Assembly: GCA_003448685.1 (NCBI GenBank)
Contig: DLXW01000011.1
Coordinates: 1-17,685 of the forward strand
Length of the DNA stretch: 17,685 bases
Direction of reading: 5' to 3'
Source: Cyanothece sp. UBA12306
GTDB taxonomy: Bacteria > Cyanobacteriota > Cyanobacteriia > Cyanobacteriales > Microcystaceae
Part shown: one piece after another, positions 8,773-14,991 of the stretch
Numbering within the stretch: position 1 is the first letter of the stretch
How the letters are laid out: every line of letters starts with the position of its first letter
Notes under the pieces: model-generated
What the model was told of the DNA's origin: nothing
What the model saw: the letters and a program-made list of their open reading frames with translations, nothing else
Database searches by the model: none
Made by a program: the position numbers and the translations under genes

Positions 8773-10014
8773 ATGTATTTGGCGATTTATATTACTTCAG
8801 AAGCAATTAAATTCGGTGTATTTAATCTAAAAAAGAAAGTAGATAAAGGACGATATGAACCAGATTATCGAAATCAATATACCTTAGAAAAAGACCTCAA
8901 GGTACAGGTACAAGATACATTGAGAAAATTTTTAACTGCTTACGCAGGTTCTTTCGAGTCGTCAGATACAGATCAACCAGAAGATGACAAAACTTTGCTT
9001 GACAATCAAATACAATGCACAGTGATCGCAGGTGGTGGAAAACCAAAAGATGATACTTTAACAATTACCCATGTGGGATCGACTATAGAGATTAAAAAGA
9101 AAGATATATCCGCTACTTTAACAGACAAAGGACATCAAGGTGACGTTTATTTACTCAATGATTTTCAATCATTAGCTTATGGAATTCTTTTCGTCGATGA
9201 AAATGGATTCCCTACTTCAGATTTTCAACCAGTAAGTGGAAGTTATACAGATCTCGGACAAATCAAAGATGATCGCATAAATAGGATACCAGATTATAAG
9301 GAAGACAGAAAATTAGACCTGAAAAAATCCCTTGTTATCGGACCCGATGCAGGATTAGGAATAGCGGCGGTTCCCTACGGAGTTGAATGGGAAGGATTAC
9401 CCTATGTAGAAGCTTCTGAAGGAGGTCATTGTACTTTTTCACCAGAGTGGGTAGATGCAGTTAATTTAGTGCAATATATCCAAAAAATTCAGTCTAATGA
9501 AGATTTTCTTTCTCATCGGGGAATACAAGAAATATACAACTATTTCCTTTATCTAGAAGAGAATGCGCCAAATTTTGAAAGAAACTATAAAGATATTATA
9601 TCAATGGCATTTAGTGGTAATAATAATCCAGCTGTTAATACCGTAAGATTTATCTGTGAAGGGATGGGGGCTTTATGTGGTAATATGTCCAATATATTTA
9701 AGTGTAATGATTCTATATTTCTTTGGAGTGAAACACTAACCGAAATCAAATTATCATTTTTATCTCATCATTTTAATAAAAGATTTTCTGCAAGACCTAA
9801 ACATGGTGAAGACATTGCGAAAATTCCAGTTTTTTTAATTACAAATAGGGATTTTCCTTTATACGGTTGTATTTATTATGGGCAATCTCAAACAAAGAAA
9901 AAAGATTCATCAAAGACGACTGAAACTCAAGATGATCAGCAAAATACTACAAATACTGTGTCCTCTCCAGAAACAGGTCAATCTGAAGGACAAACAAATC
10001 AAGGTTCAACTTAA
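8773..10014 (+). CDS. Degenerate glucokinase-fold protein 2 with retained sugar-pocket residues
   Basis: This 413-aa paralogue of the protein encoded at 7334 shares the opening MYLAIYIT and the whole domain order. It is closer to bacterial glucokinase: LLNDFQSLAYGI (127-138, with the Asn129-Asp130 pair that binds sugar and acts as base in Glk), GPDAGLGIAAV (phosphate-2 region), ASEGGHCTFSPE (Glu216, His219), SNEDFLSHRG (Glu243), and VRFICEGMGALCGNMS followed by IPVFLITN. The phosphate-1 loop is again lost (AIYITSEAIKFGVFN, where Glk-like kinases have DxGGT), so ATP use is doubtful while sugar binding remains plausible. The last 40 or so residues are hydrophilic, Gln/Thr/Ser-rich and probably disordered. 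A strong AAGGAG at 8758-8763 sits 9 nt before the ATG, unlike most genes here, which suggests good translation. The TIR gene follows after 92 bp on the same strand. A degenerate sugar sensor paired with the TIR protein is the proposed role, and this is inference. Confidence 0.75.
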   Translation: MYLAIYITSEAIKFGVFNLKKKVDKGRYEPDYRNQYTLEKDLKVQVQDTLRKFLTAYAGSFESSDTDQPEDDKTLLDNQIQCTVIAGGGKPKDDTLTITHVGSTIEIKKKDISATLTDKGHQGDVYLLNDFQSLAYGILFVDENGFPTSDFQPVSGSYTDLGQIKDDRINRIPDYKEDRKLDLKKSLVIGPDAGLGIAAVPYGVEWEGLPYVEASEGGHCTFSPEWVDAVNLVQYIQKIQSNEDFLSHRGIQEIYNYFLYLEENAPNFERNYKDIISMAFSGNNNPAVNTVRFICEGMGALCGNMSNIFKCNDSIFLWSETLTEIKLSFLSHHFNKRFSARPKHGEDIAKIPVFLITNRDFPLYGCIYYGQSQTKKKDSSKTTETQDDQQNTTNTVSSPETGQSEGQTNQGST

Positions 10015-10106
10015 TCTGACAGGCAAAGGTTTAGATTAGAAAATATAAATGAAACTTGAGAACTCAGAAATATATAATGGAGATATAGAGATATAAGGAA
10101 GACTAA

Positions 10107-10856
10107 ATGTTTAATCAGCAGCAATTTGATTATGATGTATTTATTTCTTATAGAAGTTCTGATCGCCCTTGGGTCAAAAACTGTCTTTTAAAAAAGCTTG
10201 AAGCGTTAAATGCAAAAGTATGTATTGATTATAGAGATTTTAGAGCAGGAAGACCAATTATAACAAACATTCGAGAAGCAATTCTTAAAAGTCGCAAGAT
10301 ATTACTTATTTTAACTCCGGCCTATCTCGATAGTGAATGGACATCATTTGAACATTTACTTTCTCAAACTCTTGATCCAGCAGGGGTACAAGAAAGAATG
10401 ATTCCAGTGCTTAAAGATCCATGTCAGTTACCTCTGGAAATTAATTATCTAACTTATCTTAACTTTGCTACTCCAGAAGATGAAGGACTTGAATGGAACA
10501 AGCTTTTTCAATCATTAGGAGTAAAACCAGTAGAACCAATACTGTTACCTTTTTCACCACCAAAATCACCTATCCAAATCAATATTCAACAAGCTAAGGC
10601 AATTCAAAAAGATCTTGGTTGGGAATTTCGTGATCACTTATTTGCTAAGAAAATTAGTCATTATTTAGAAGCTAGAGGAGAAGAAGAAATTGATGCTGAA
10701 TTTTGGTCACAATTAGCAGCAGAAAGCAATACAACAGAAATTTCAGTGGAGTTATCAGAGTTTATTTTAGCAGCAGCCAAAAAAGCAGCAGCCAAAAAAG
10801 TCGAAGAAGAAAATCAAAACTCTCAATCTTCAGCAGATTCAAACACAGGACAATAA
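10107..10856 (+). CDS. TIR-domain protein, candidate NAD+-cleaving effector
   Basis: This 249-aa protein carries an N-terminal TIR domain (about 7-145) and a C-terminal helical, charged region. Visible TIR features are FDYDVFISYRSSD (7-19), the BB-loop region IDYRDFRAGRPI, the alpha-C stretch KSRKILLILTPAYLDSEW (61-78) and the W-x3-E motif WTSFE, which places Glu82 where NADase TIR domains have their catalytic glutamate. Bacterial TIR proteins commonly consume NAD+ or make cyclic-ADP-ribose signals in antiphage systems, so an effector role is a reasonable family-based inference. The tail contains an AAAKK duplication and ends in a Ser/Asn/Gln-rich stretch whose DNA is part of a 68-bp repeat shared with the beta-CASP gene. 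AAGGAAG at 10095-10101 is a good ribosome-binding site. The two glucokinase-like genes upstream point the same way and are the likely partners. No membrane segment or STING/SAVED/SLOG ligand-binding domain is seen in the protein itself. Confidence 0.85.
   Translation: MFNQQQFDYDVFISYRSSDRPWVKNCLLKKLEALNAKVCIDYRDFRAGRPIITNIREAILKSRKILLILTPAYLDSEWTSFEHLLSQTLDPAGVQERMIPVLKDPCQLPLEINYLTYLNFATPEDEGLEWNKLFQSLGVKPVEPILLPFSPPKSPIQINIQQAKAIQKDLGWEFRDHLFAKKISHYLEARGEEEIDAEFWSQLAAESNTTEISVELSEFILAAAKKAAAKKVEEENQNSQSSADSNTGQ
10770..10799 (+). repeat. Perfect 15-bp tandem duplication within the TIR gene
   Basis: The unit GCAGCAGCCAAAAAA occurs twice in a row (10770-10784 and 10785-10799) and encodes Ala-Ala-Lys-Lys units in the C-terminal tail. 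It keeps the frame, so it changes only tail length. A perfect copy suggests a recent slippage event or selection for a short basic/Ala helix. Confidence 0.9.
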
Positions 10857-10881
10857 CCCTCTGGAATGACTATAAAACCAT
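10814..10881 (+). repeat. Copy 1 of a 68-bp direct repeat (TIR 3' end)
   Basis: This copy aligns without gaps to 13041-13108 with 62 of 68 positions identical; the mismatches are at 10820, 10833, 10834, 10844, 10866 and 10872. It covers the last 14 codons and the stop of the TIR gene plus 25 bp downstream. The two copies are 2227 bp apart and bracket the 149-aa gene and the MarC-like gene. Beyond both edges the similarity stops quickly. Confidence 0.9.
10823..10879 (-). pseudogene. Remnant C-terminus of a beta-CASP MBL gene, antisense to the TIR 3' end
   Basis: Read on the minus strand, this stretch encodes 18 residues plus a TGA stop that match the C-terminus of the protein encoded at 13050-14687 in 15 of 18 positions (PEGYCPVFES is intact; Lys, Ser and Ile of the full gene are Ile, Ile and Ala here). 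A TGA two codons upstream of the fragment and loss of similarity show that it is only a tail, not a gene. It is probably non-functional on this strand, while the same bases encode the TIR protein end on the plus strand. Confidence 0.6.
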
Positions 10882-10964
10882 GATTTCACAAAGCTTATTC
10901 TGTTAAAGTATAAACTAAGTACCAAATACTGAAAAAAGTCATGATTTTGCCGATTATTTAATTT

Positions 10965-11414
10965 TTATTCTTCGTTTTTAGGCGGATGTTGAGCCTCGAT
11001 ATTTTCGATATCTTGTAACAAATTTCTCAAGATTAAGTTGACTCCACCATCTCCACGCGGTTGACGATCCCATCCCAATACGGATTGTTTTAATTCAGTT
11101 GACGTGAATAGCTGCTCAAGTTGTTTTTCTGTTCGTCTATCTTGTTGGTATTCTTCTAAGGTTGGCCCAATTACATCTCGCCACATTAACTCAATAATAG
11201 TAATCTTAGAGCCAGCTTCTAAGCATTGAAAAAACCACATCAGGATGTCAAAGACTCTAACAGACTGTTTCATCTTCTGAGCAAACAGATAATCACATCC
11301 TTCTCGACACTGACAATAAAAATCAATAAAGGTTAAAGAAGCTAGATCATCATAGTGAGATTTAAGGCTTTGGACGTGAGTAATTAAGGATTTAGTTGAG
11401 TCGGTAATATCCAT
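10965..11414 (-). CDS. Unrecognised 149-aa cytoplasmic protein
   Basis: I do not recognise this protein. It starts MDITDSTKSLITHVQSLKSH, has no signal peptide or membrane segment and is mostly predicted helical by composition. It carries a cluster of three cysteines (FYCQCREGCDYLF, about 32-44) and a Gly-rich turn (QPRGDGGVN) before a final helix and a charged, Pro-containing C-terminus. It is convergent with the TIR gene, with 108 bp between their stops, and its start at 11414 lacks a convincing ribosome-binding site. It lies within the stretch bracketed by the 68-bp repeats. Codon use and length are consistent with a real gene, but there is no independent support. Confidence 0.6.
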   Translation of the reverse strand: MDITDSTKSLITHVQSLKSHYDDLASLTFIDFYCQCREGCDYLFAQKMKQSVRVFDILMWFFQCLEAGSKITIIELMWRDVIGPTLEEYQQDRRTEKQLEQLFTSTELKQSVLGWDRQPRGDGGVNLILRNLLQDIENIEAQHPPKNEE

Positions 11415-11468
11415 CTTAGGTAAATTATTAAATATTAAAAGGTAACGGTCAAGGAATTGGAGATTGCA

Positions 11469-11495
11469 GATTTTAGATTTTAGATTTTAGATTTA
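11469..11495 (+). repeat. Short tandem heptamer array (GATTTTA)
   Basis: There are three exact tandem copies of GATTTTA (11469-11475, 11476-11482, 11483-11489) followed by a six-base imperfect copy GATTTA. Tandem heptamers in intergenic DNA are a known feature of cyanobacterial genomes; no function can be assigned. Confidence 0.9.
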
Positions 11496-11750
11496 CCCCT
11501 GCTTAAAAGACTTGGGGAACCTGTATAGTAGAAGTCGCCAAGTAGCCAAGTCAGAAGTTAAACTCGCTTTGTATCTAGGTTTGAGAAAAAATGACTGTCT
11601 AAACTATACTTCAACTGCTGTATCTTTTCAATCGACCATCTGAAAATCTTCAATTCTTGAATCTTTGGCCATCCAAGAAAAATTTAACGCCAAATAACAT
11701 CAAAAAGAGATATAAAAAGATTAATTTAAGAAAAGAAGACTTAGGCGTTC

Positions 11751-11766
11751 CATACTTCTCAGTATG
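11751..11766 (+). other. Small perfect hairpin CATACT-TCTC-AGTATG
   Basis: A 6-bp perfect stem with a 4-nt loop lies in the gene-poor stretch; flanking TTC and GAA could extend it with a bulge. No T-run follows, so it is not a typical terminator. It may be part of a transcribed leader or a protein-binding site, or chance. Confidence 0.3.
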
Positions 11767-11980
11767 ATAGGAAGGGTGAGGTAGTGACAAAAAAGTCTGT
11801 GGAAATTTGAACTTCTAGAAATTGATCTAAAATTTTTATACTTTCTAAATGATTCTATATTTATTGGTATTACTCAATACATTTAACCCCCAGACTACTT
11901 AACCCCACTATAACTTAGCCTCGTTAAACTCACGTTGACAATTAGTCATTTTCTTGACAATAAAATTAGCAACCATTTGT

Positions 11981-11984
11981 GGAG
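11981..11984 (+). promoter_or_regulatory. Ribosome-binding site fixing the MarC-like start
   Basis: GGAG lies 11 nt before the ATG at 11996. It supports that start over the in-frame TTG at 11954, which overlaps a TTGACA hexamer and has no ribosome-binding site of its own. Confidence 0.6.
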
Positions 11985-11995
11985 AAAAATTAACC

Positions 11996-12946
11996 ATGAA
12001 GTTAATTAAAAATAGAACTAAAAATTTATTTATACAGCTTCAAAAAGAAAGACTAATTTATTATAATAAATTGATTTTTATTTGTTTAGTCACCTTAATT
12101 AGTGGATTAATTTGGGGGGGAATGTTAACAAATTCTTCTGTTAAGTCTCTGGCGAACCCTTTAAATAATAATACTTGTTCGACTGTTGATCAATGTATTC
12201 TTGCGTCAAACAAATCAGAAAATAATGACTTTATTCTTGAAGAAACAGATTTAAAGAATATAATCGAACACCAAATACAATTTATTCGAGATCTTAGAAA
12301 AATTTATGGAAAAAACTCTTGGTCTAGATTAACTATAATTTTATTTATGACAATTGGACCAATAAAAATTATTCCAGTATTCGTCAGACTAACTCAAAAT
12401 GCCACTCAACAAGTTAGAGTTAAGCTGGCTATACGTAGTTTTGCTTTATCAACTTCGTCTATTGTTGCAGTAGCTTTAACTAGCCAAAGTATTTTGAATA
12501 AGTACAATATTAGCTTAAGTGCTTTAATAACAGCAGCAGGAATTATTTTATTTTTAATTTCGCTGAAAATGCTTTTAGCTCAATATGACACTCAAGCAAA
12601 TAATCCTCTTCCCATACCAGAAAATCCTCTGACAACATTAGTTTCTCCACTTACTTTTCCGACAATTTTAACACCCCAAGGTATAGCATTAGTAATGATT
12701 TCTATGACCATAGCACAAAGGCTTGACAATAATTTTTATAGAATTTGGGGGTTAATTATATTTGTCATGATTCTCAATCTGATCTGTATGCTATATGCAA
12801 GACAAATTTTAAATTTTCTCAAGCCTACATTACTTCAAGTTTTAAATTTAATTTTAAGTATAATTCAGTTAGCTTTAGCTATCTCTTTTATTTTTTCTGG
12901 AGTTACTTTACAAATATTGACTATTAATTATATTCTTAAGCAATAA
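11996..12946 (+). CDS. MarC-family-like integral membrane protein with N-terminal extension
   Basis: This 316-aa protein has an N-terminal hydrophobic segment (about 23-43), then a polar loop of about 50 residues containing two cysteines (NNTCSTVDQC), then a six-helix region resembling the MarC family. The best matches to that family are FMTIGPIKIIPVFVRLTQNA (where MarC proteins have a NPIGxxP-type motif), AAGIILFLISLKMLLAQ, and VSPLTFPTILTPQGIALVMI (where the family has PLAxPxxxGPG). Several Gly and Asn residues of these motifs are replaced (NP to GP, GPG to TPQG), so it is a divergent member. MarC proteins have no firmly established substrate despite the multiple-antibiotic-resistance name. 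The N-terminal extension with its Cys pair is not usual for MarC proteins, which are typically about 200-220 aa. It is convergent with the beta-CASP gene and lies inside the 68-bp repeat bracket. Confidence 0.75.
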   Translation: MKLIKNRTKNLFIQLQKERLIYYNKLIFICLVTLISGLIWGGMLTNSSVKSLANPLNNNTCSTVDQCILASNKSENNDFILEETDLKNIIEHQIQFIRDLRKIYGKNSWSRLTIILFMTIGPIKIIPVFVRLTQNATQQVRVKLAIRSFALSTSSIVAVALTSQSILNKYNISLSALITAAGIILFLISLKMLLAQYDTQANNPLPIPENPLTTLVSPLTFPTILTPQGIALVMISMTIAQRLDNNFYRIWGLIIFVMILNLICMLYARQILNFLKPTLLQVLNLILSIIQLALAISFIFSGVTLQILTINYILKQ

Positions 12947-13040
12947 TTGACTATTTTTTAATTTTTAATTTTCTCGTACCAGAAATACTTCGGGCTTCTT
13001 TGTAATCTTTTACCGGCAATCTTTTAGCCAAAATTTTTAG

Positions 13041-13108
13041 TCAAAAGTCTCAATCTTCAATAGATTCAAATACAGGACAATAACCCTCTGGACTGACTTT
13101 AAAACCAT
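13041..13108 (+). repeat. Copy 2 of the 68-bp direct repeat (beta-CASP 3' end)
   Basis: This is the partner of 10814-10881 (62/68 identical, no gaps). Here the segment covers the last 19 codons plus stop of the intact beta-CASP gene on the minus strand and 9 bp beyond its stop. On the plus strand the frame equivalent to the TIR tail is still open up to the same TAA, reading QKSQSSIDSNTGQ. Confidence 0.9.
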
Positions 13109-14687
13109 AGAGAGGAGATTGAGTATTCCAACAACGTTGTCCTCGATAATGGCGACAAGTCAGACAACAATCTAAATCAGCTACTTTCCTATTTTGACGA
13201 GTTTGGGTTAATAATTCCCGTTGACTAACTGGCCGTAAAACTAATTCATCCCCTTGCCAACGCGCTTCTATTAATCCTGTATCAGCAAACTGTCGCCAAT
13301 GGGGATCTTGATTAATTTCTTTGGGCAAAGCAATATTGATGTTATTGTCCCATTCATTTAACTCCCCTTCATAAATAGCAGGAGCAGGAGCAGGAGGTTG
13401 GATAAAGCGATCGCCCAGAGGCAATTCTACTAAAGTTCCAGTTTCGGGAGAATGCAATTGATAACGATTGCGTAGTTCCTCTAAATTGGTTAAATCCGCC
13501 AAATGAATCGGAGAACCATGGACAAAAATAATGTGTTGAGGGCGTAAATTGTGAATTAATTGGGTGGTATTGCGCCCATCACTATGTTCTGCGAGTAAAT
13601 AGGTATCGAGATCAATCAAAGGTACTTCAGCCAATGCTAAGATTTCAGGAGAATCAGGCTGTAACGCCTCATCTTCTGGCATCAGAATTAACCAAGATCC
13701 CGACATCAAAAAGCCTTCATCATGGAAATTAGACAGATTATCCGTCAACACAATAGAAGGGGTTTGTCCTAAAATCCCCCGTTGTTGAGGGGTGAGACGG
13801 CGCAAACGCGGACAGATGCGCTCATCCCAAAATAGGGGTTGATGCTTAGCGAAATTCTGTACCGATATGGGAAATTCCGTTAATAAGTCTAAATAAACAT
13901 CACAAGCACGGGCTATATTACTATCAACCCAAATATCTAAATCTCGGCCGGTGAACTGGTGATGGGAACGTAAAAGTTTGAGTAGTTCCTGTCCTAAACC
14001 TAAAGTAGGGACTGGCAAAAGCACGCTGTAACCTTTGCTTAAAGCCTCATAAATGCGCCCCATCAGCTGTTTTTCTTGTTGACGGCGATGGGGATGGCGA
14101 GTAGTTCCATAGCTACCTTCGATAATTAAGACATCAGGAGATAAACCGCGCAAAGCTTCGATTGATAACCCCTCTACCAATTGGAGGTTAGACAGAGAAA
14201 AATCTCCTGTATACAGGACTTTATAGGTGCGTTGTGGGGTTTGGTAACTGATAAGAATGGCCGAGGCACCTGGTAAATGTCCAGCTCGAAACAATTCTAC
14301 TGTTAAATCTTTGCTAATTTTAACAGGCGATCGCCACTGAAGTGATTGACAGAAATTAGCTTGAGTTGAAAATTTTTCTGGCCAATTTAGGGCAAGTAGC
14401 TGTGTGGTAACCTCACTAGCATATATGGGAAGTTGCGGAAATGCTTGGTGTAGGGCTAAGAGTCCCCTAGCATGGTCCCTATGGGCATGACTGCAAAACA
14501 CTGCTTCAAGGGGCTTCTGAGTTGAATTGAGCAAAGATTCCAGGTCCGTTAGTCCACAGTCAAGCAAAATATGGTAAGGACCTATTTGAATCCGCAAACA
14601 CACCCCCTCTTGATCATGGCCAACTCCATAGGTAAAACAGGATAAGGGAGTTGAATAAGAATCAAGATTTTGGGGGTGTCTGCTCAT
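13050..14687 (-). CDS. Beta-CASP metallo-beta-lactamase-fold hydrolase with C-terminal Cys cluster
   Basis: This 545-aa protein belongs to the MBL fold, beta-CASP branch (RNase J / CPSF-73 type nucleases). Visible residues are SHAHRDH (His67, His69, Asp71, His72), RAGHLPGA (His137), YTGDFSLSN (Asp162), motif A IIEGSYG (Glu190), LPVPTLGLGQELL in the beta-CASP insertion, AEHSDGR (His368) and FVHGSP (His390). A two-metal nuclease acting on RNA is the likely activity. After a linker with an APAPA run, the C-terminus carries CCLTCRHYRGQRC and EGYCPVF (Cys508, 511, 519 and 537), spaced like a zinc or iron-sulfur knuckle and followed by the stop. The start at 14687 gives a complete fold, with the N-terminal strand pair before HxHxDH. 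Its 3' end is duplicated at 10814-10881. It is not a standard RNase J because the RNase J C-terminal domain is lacking. Confidence 0.88.
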   Translation of the reverse strand: MSRHPQNLDSYSTPLSCFTYGVGHDQEGVCLRIQIGPYHILLDCGLTDLESLLNSTQKPLEAVFCSHAHRDHARGLLALHQAFPQLPIYASEVTTQLLALNWPEKFSTQANFCQSLQWRSPVKISKDLTVELFRAGHLPGASAILISYQTPQRTYKVLYTGDFSLSNLQLVEGLSIEALRGLSPDVLIIEGSYGTTRHPHRRQQEKQLMGRIYEALSKGYSVLLPVPTLGLGQELLKLLRSHHQFTGRDLDIWVDSNIARACDVYLDLLTEFPISVQNFAKHQPLFWDERICPRLRRLTPQQRGILGQTPSIVLTDNLSNFHDEGFLMSGSWLILMPEDEALQPDSPEILALAEVPLIDLDTYLLAEHSDGRNTTQLIHNLRPQHIIFVHGSPIHLADLTNLEELRNRYQLHSPETGTLVELPLGDRFIQPPAPAPAIYEGELNEWDNNINIALPKEINQDPHWRQFADTGLIEARWQGDELVLRPVSQRELLTQTRQNRKVADLDCCLTCRHYRGQRCWNTQSPLYGFKVSPEGYCPVFESIED

Positions 14688-14777
14688 AGACTTTCTTTAA
14701 TTAGCCGTGGCAATTGAGGATTTTGGGGCAAGTCTCAGAGATTTATTCTACCCATAAATTTGACTTGGTGACTTTTT

Positions 14778-14900
14778 TTAATGGGCCGAACCATTGCCAT
14801 CATAATTATCAGAATCATAAAATCCGTTCTTAGTACCAAAAAATAGCGAAGAAACGATAAATAAACCGGTTAGGATGGCAATAATTAGTTTAACGTCCAT
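14778..14900 (-). CDS. Small 40-aa single-helix membrane protein
   Basis: Reading from the ATG at 14900, the product starts MDVKLIIAILTGLFIVSSLF, which forms one membrane helix, and then has a short polar tail with FGTKNGFYDSDNYDGNGSAH. GAGG on the minus strand at 14913-14916 lies 12 nt before the start. The layout of one helix followed by an Asp/Tyr/Gly-rich exposed tail is that of small accessory subunits of thylakoid complexes. A small NDH-1 subunit such as NdhP is a possibility I cannot confirm from memory, so no symbol is given. It sits between the antiporter and beta-CASP genes, all on the minus strand. Confidence 0.72.
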   Translation of the reverse strand: MDVKLIIAILTGLFIVSSLFFGTKNGFYDSDNYDGNGSAH

Positions 14901-14991
14901 GATTCTACAATACCTCACTACAATATTTCTAGTTCAACAATAACCAAGATAGCGATCTAGATTTTTGCTGACAATAAACTTAATGATTATC

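Larger units (their letters stand above)
11415..11980. other. Gene-poor stretch between divergent genes, no coding content seen
   Basis: About 570 bp separate the start of the 149-aa gene from the MarC-like gene. I find no ORF with coding character on either strand, no tRNA and no recognisable small RNA family. It holds a heptamer array (11469-11495), a GCCAAGTA/GCCAAGTC pair (11537-11552), a small hairpin (11751-11766) and two TTGACA hexamers (11935-11940 and 11954-11959) that lack a TATAAT-like partner at 16-18 bp. It may carry both promoters and decayed sequence. Confidence 0.6.

Noticed and set aside
7334..10014. Functional glucokinase genes (glk)
   Set aside because: Both lack the phosphate-1 DxGGT loop and the C-terminal hinge glycines that kinases of this family need, so a glk label would mislead.
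10703..10906. Overlapping plus-strand frame at the TIR 3' end
   Set aside because: It is a shifted frame of the TIR tail and of the Lys-rich tandem repeat; no start signal and no recognisable product.
11415..11980. CRISPR array or small RNA in the gene-poor stretch
   Set aside because: The only repeats are a 7-bp tandem and an 8-bp pair, with no spacer-repeat pattern; no terminator-like stem with a T-run was found.
11954..11995. TTG at 11954 as the MarC-like start
   Set aside because: It has no ribosome-binding site and overlaps a TTGACA hexamer; the ATG at 11996 has GGAG 11 nt upstream.
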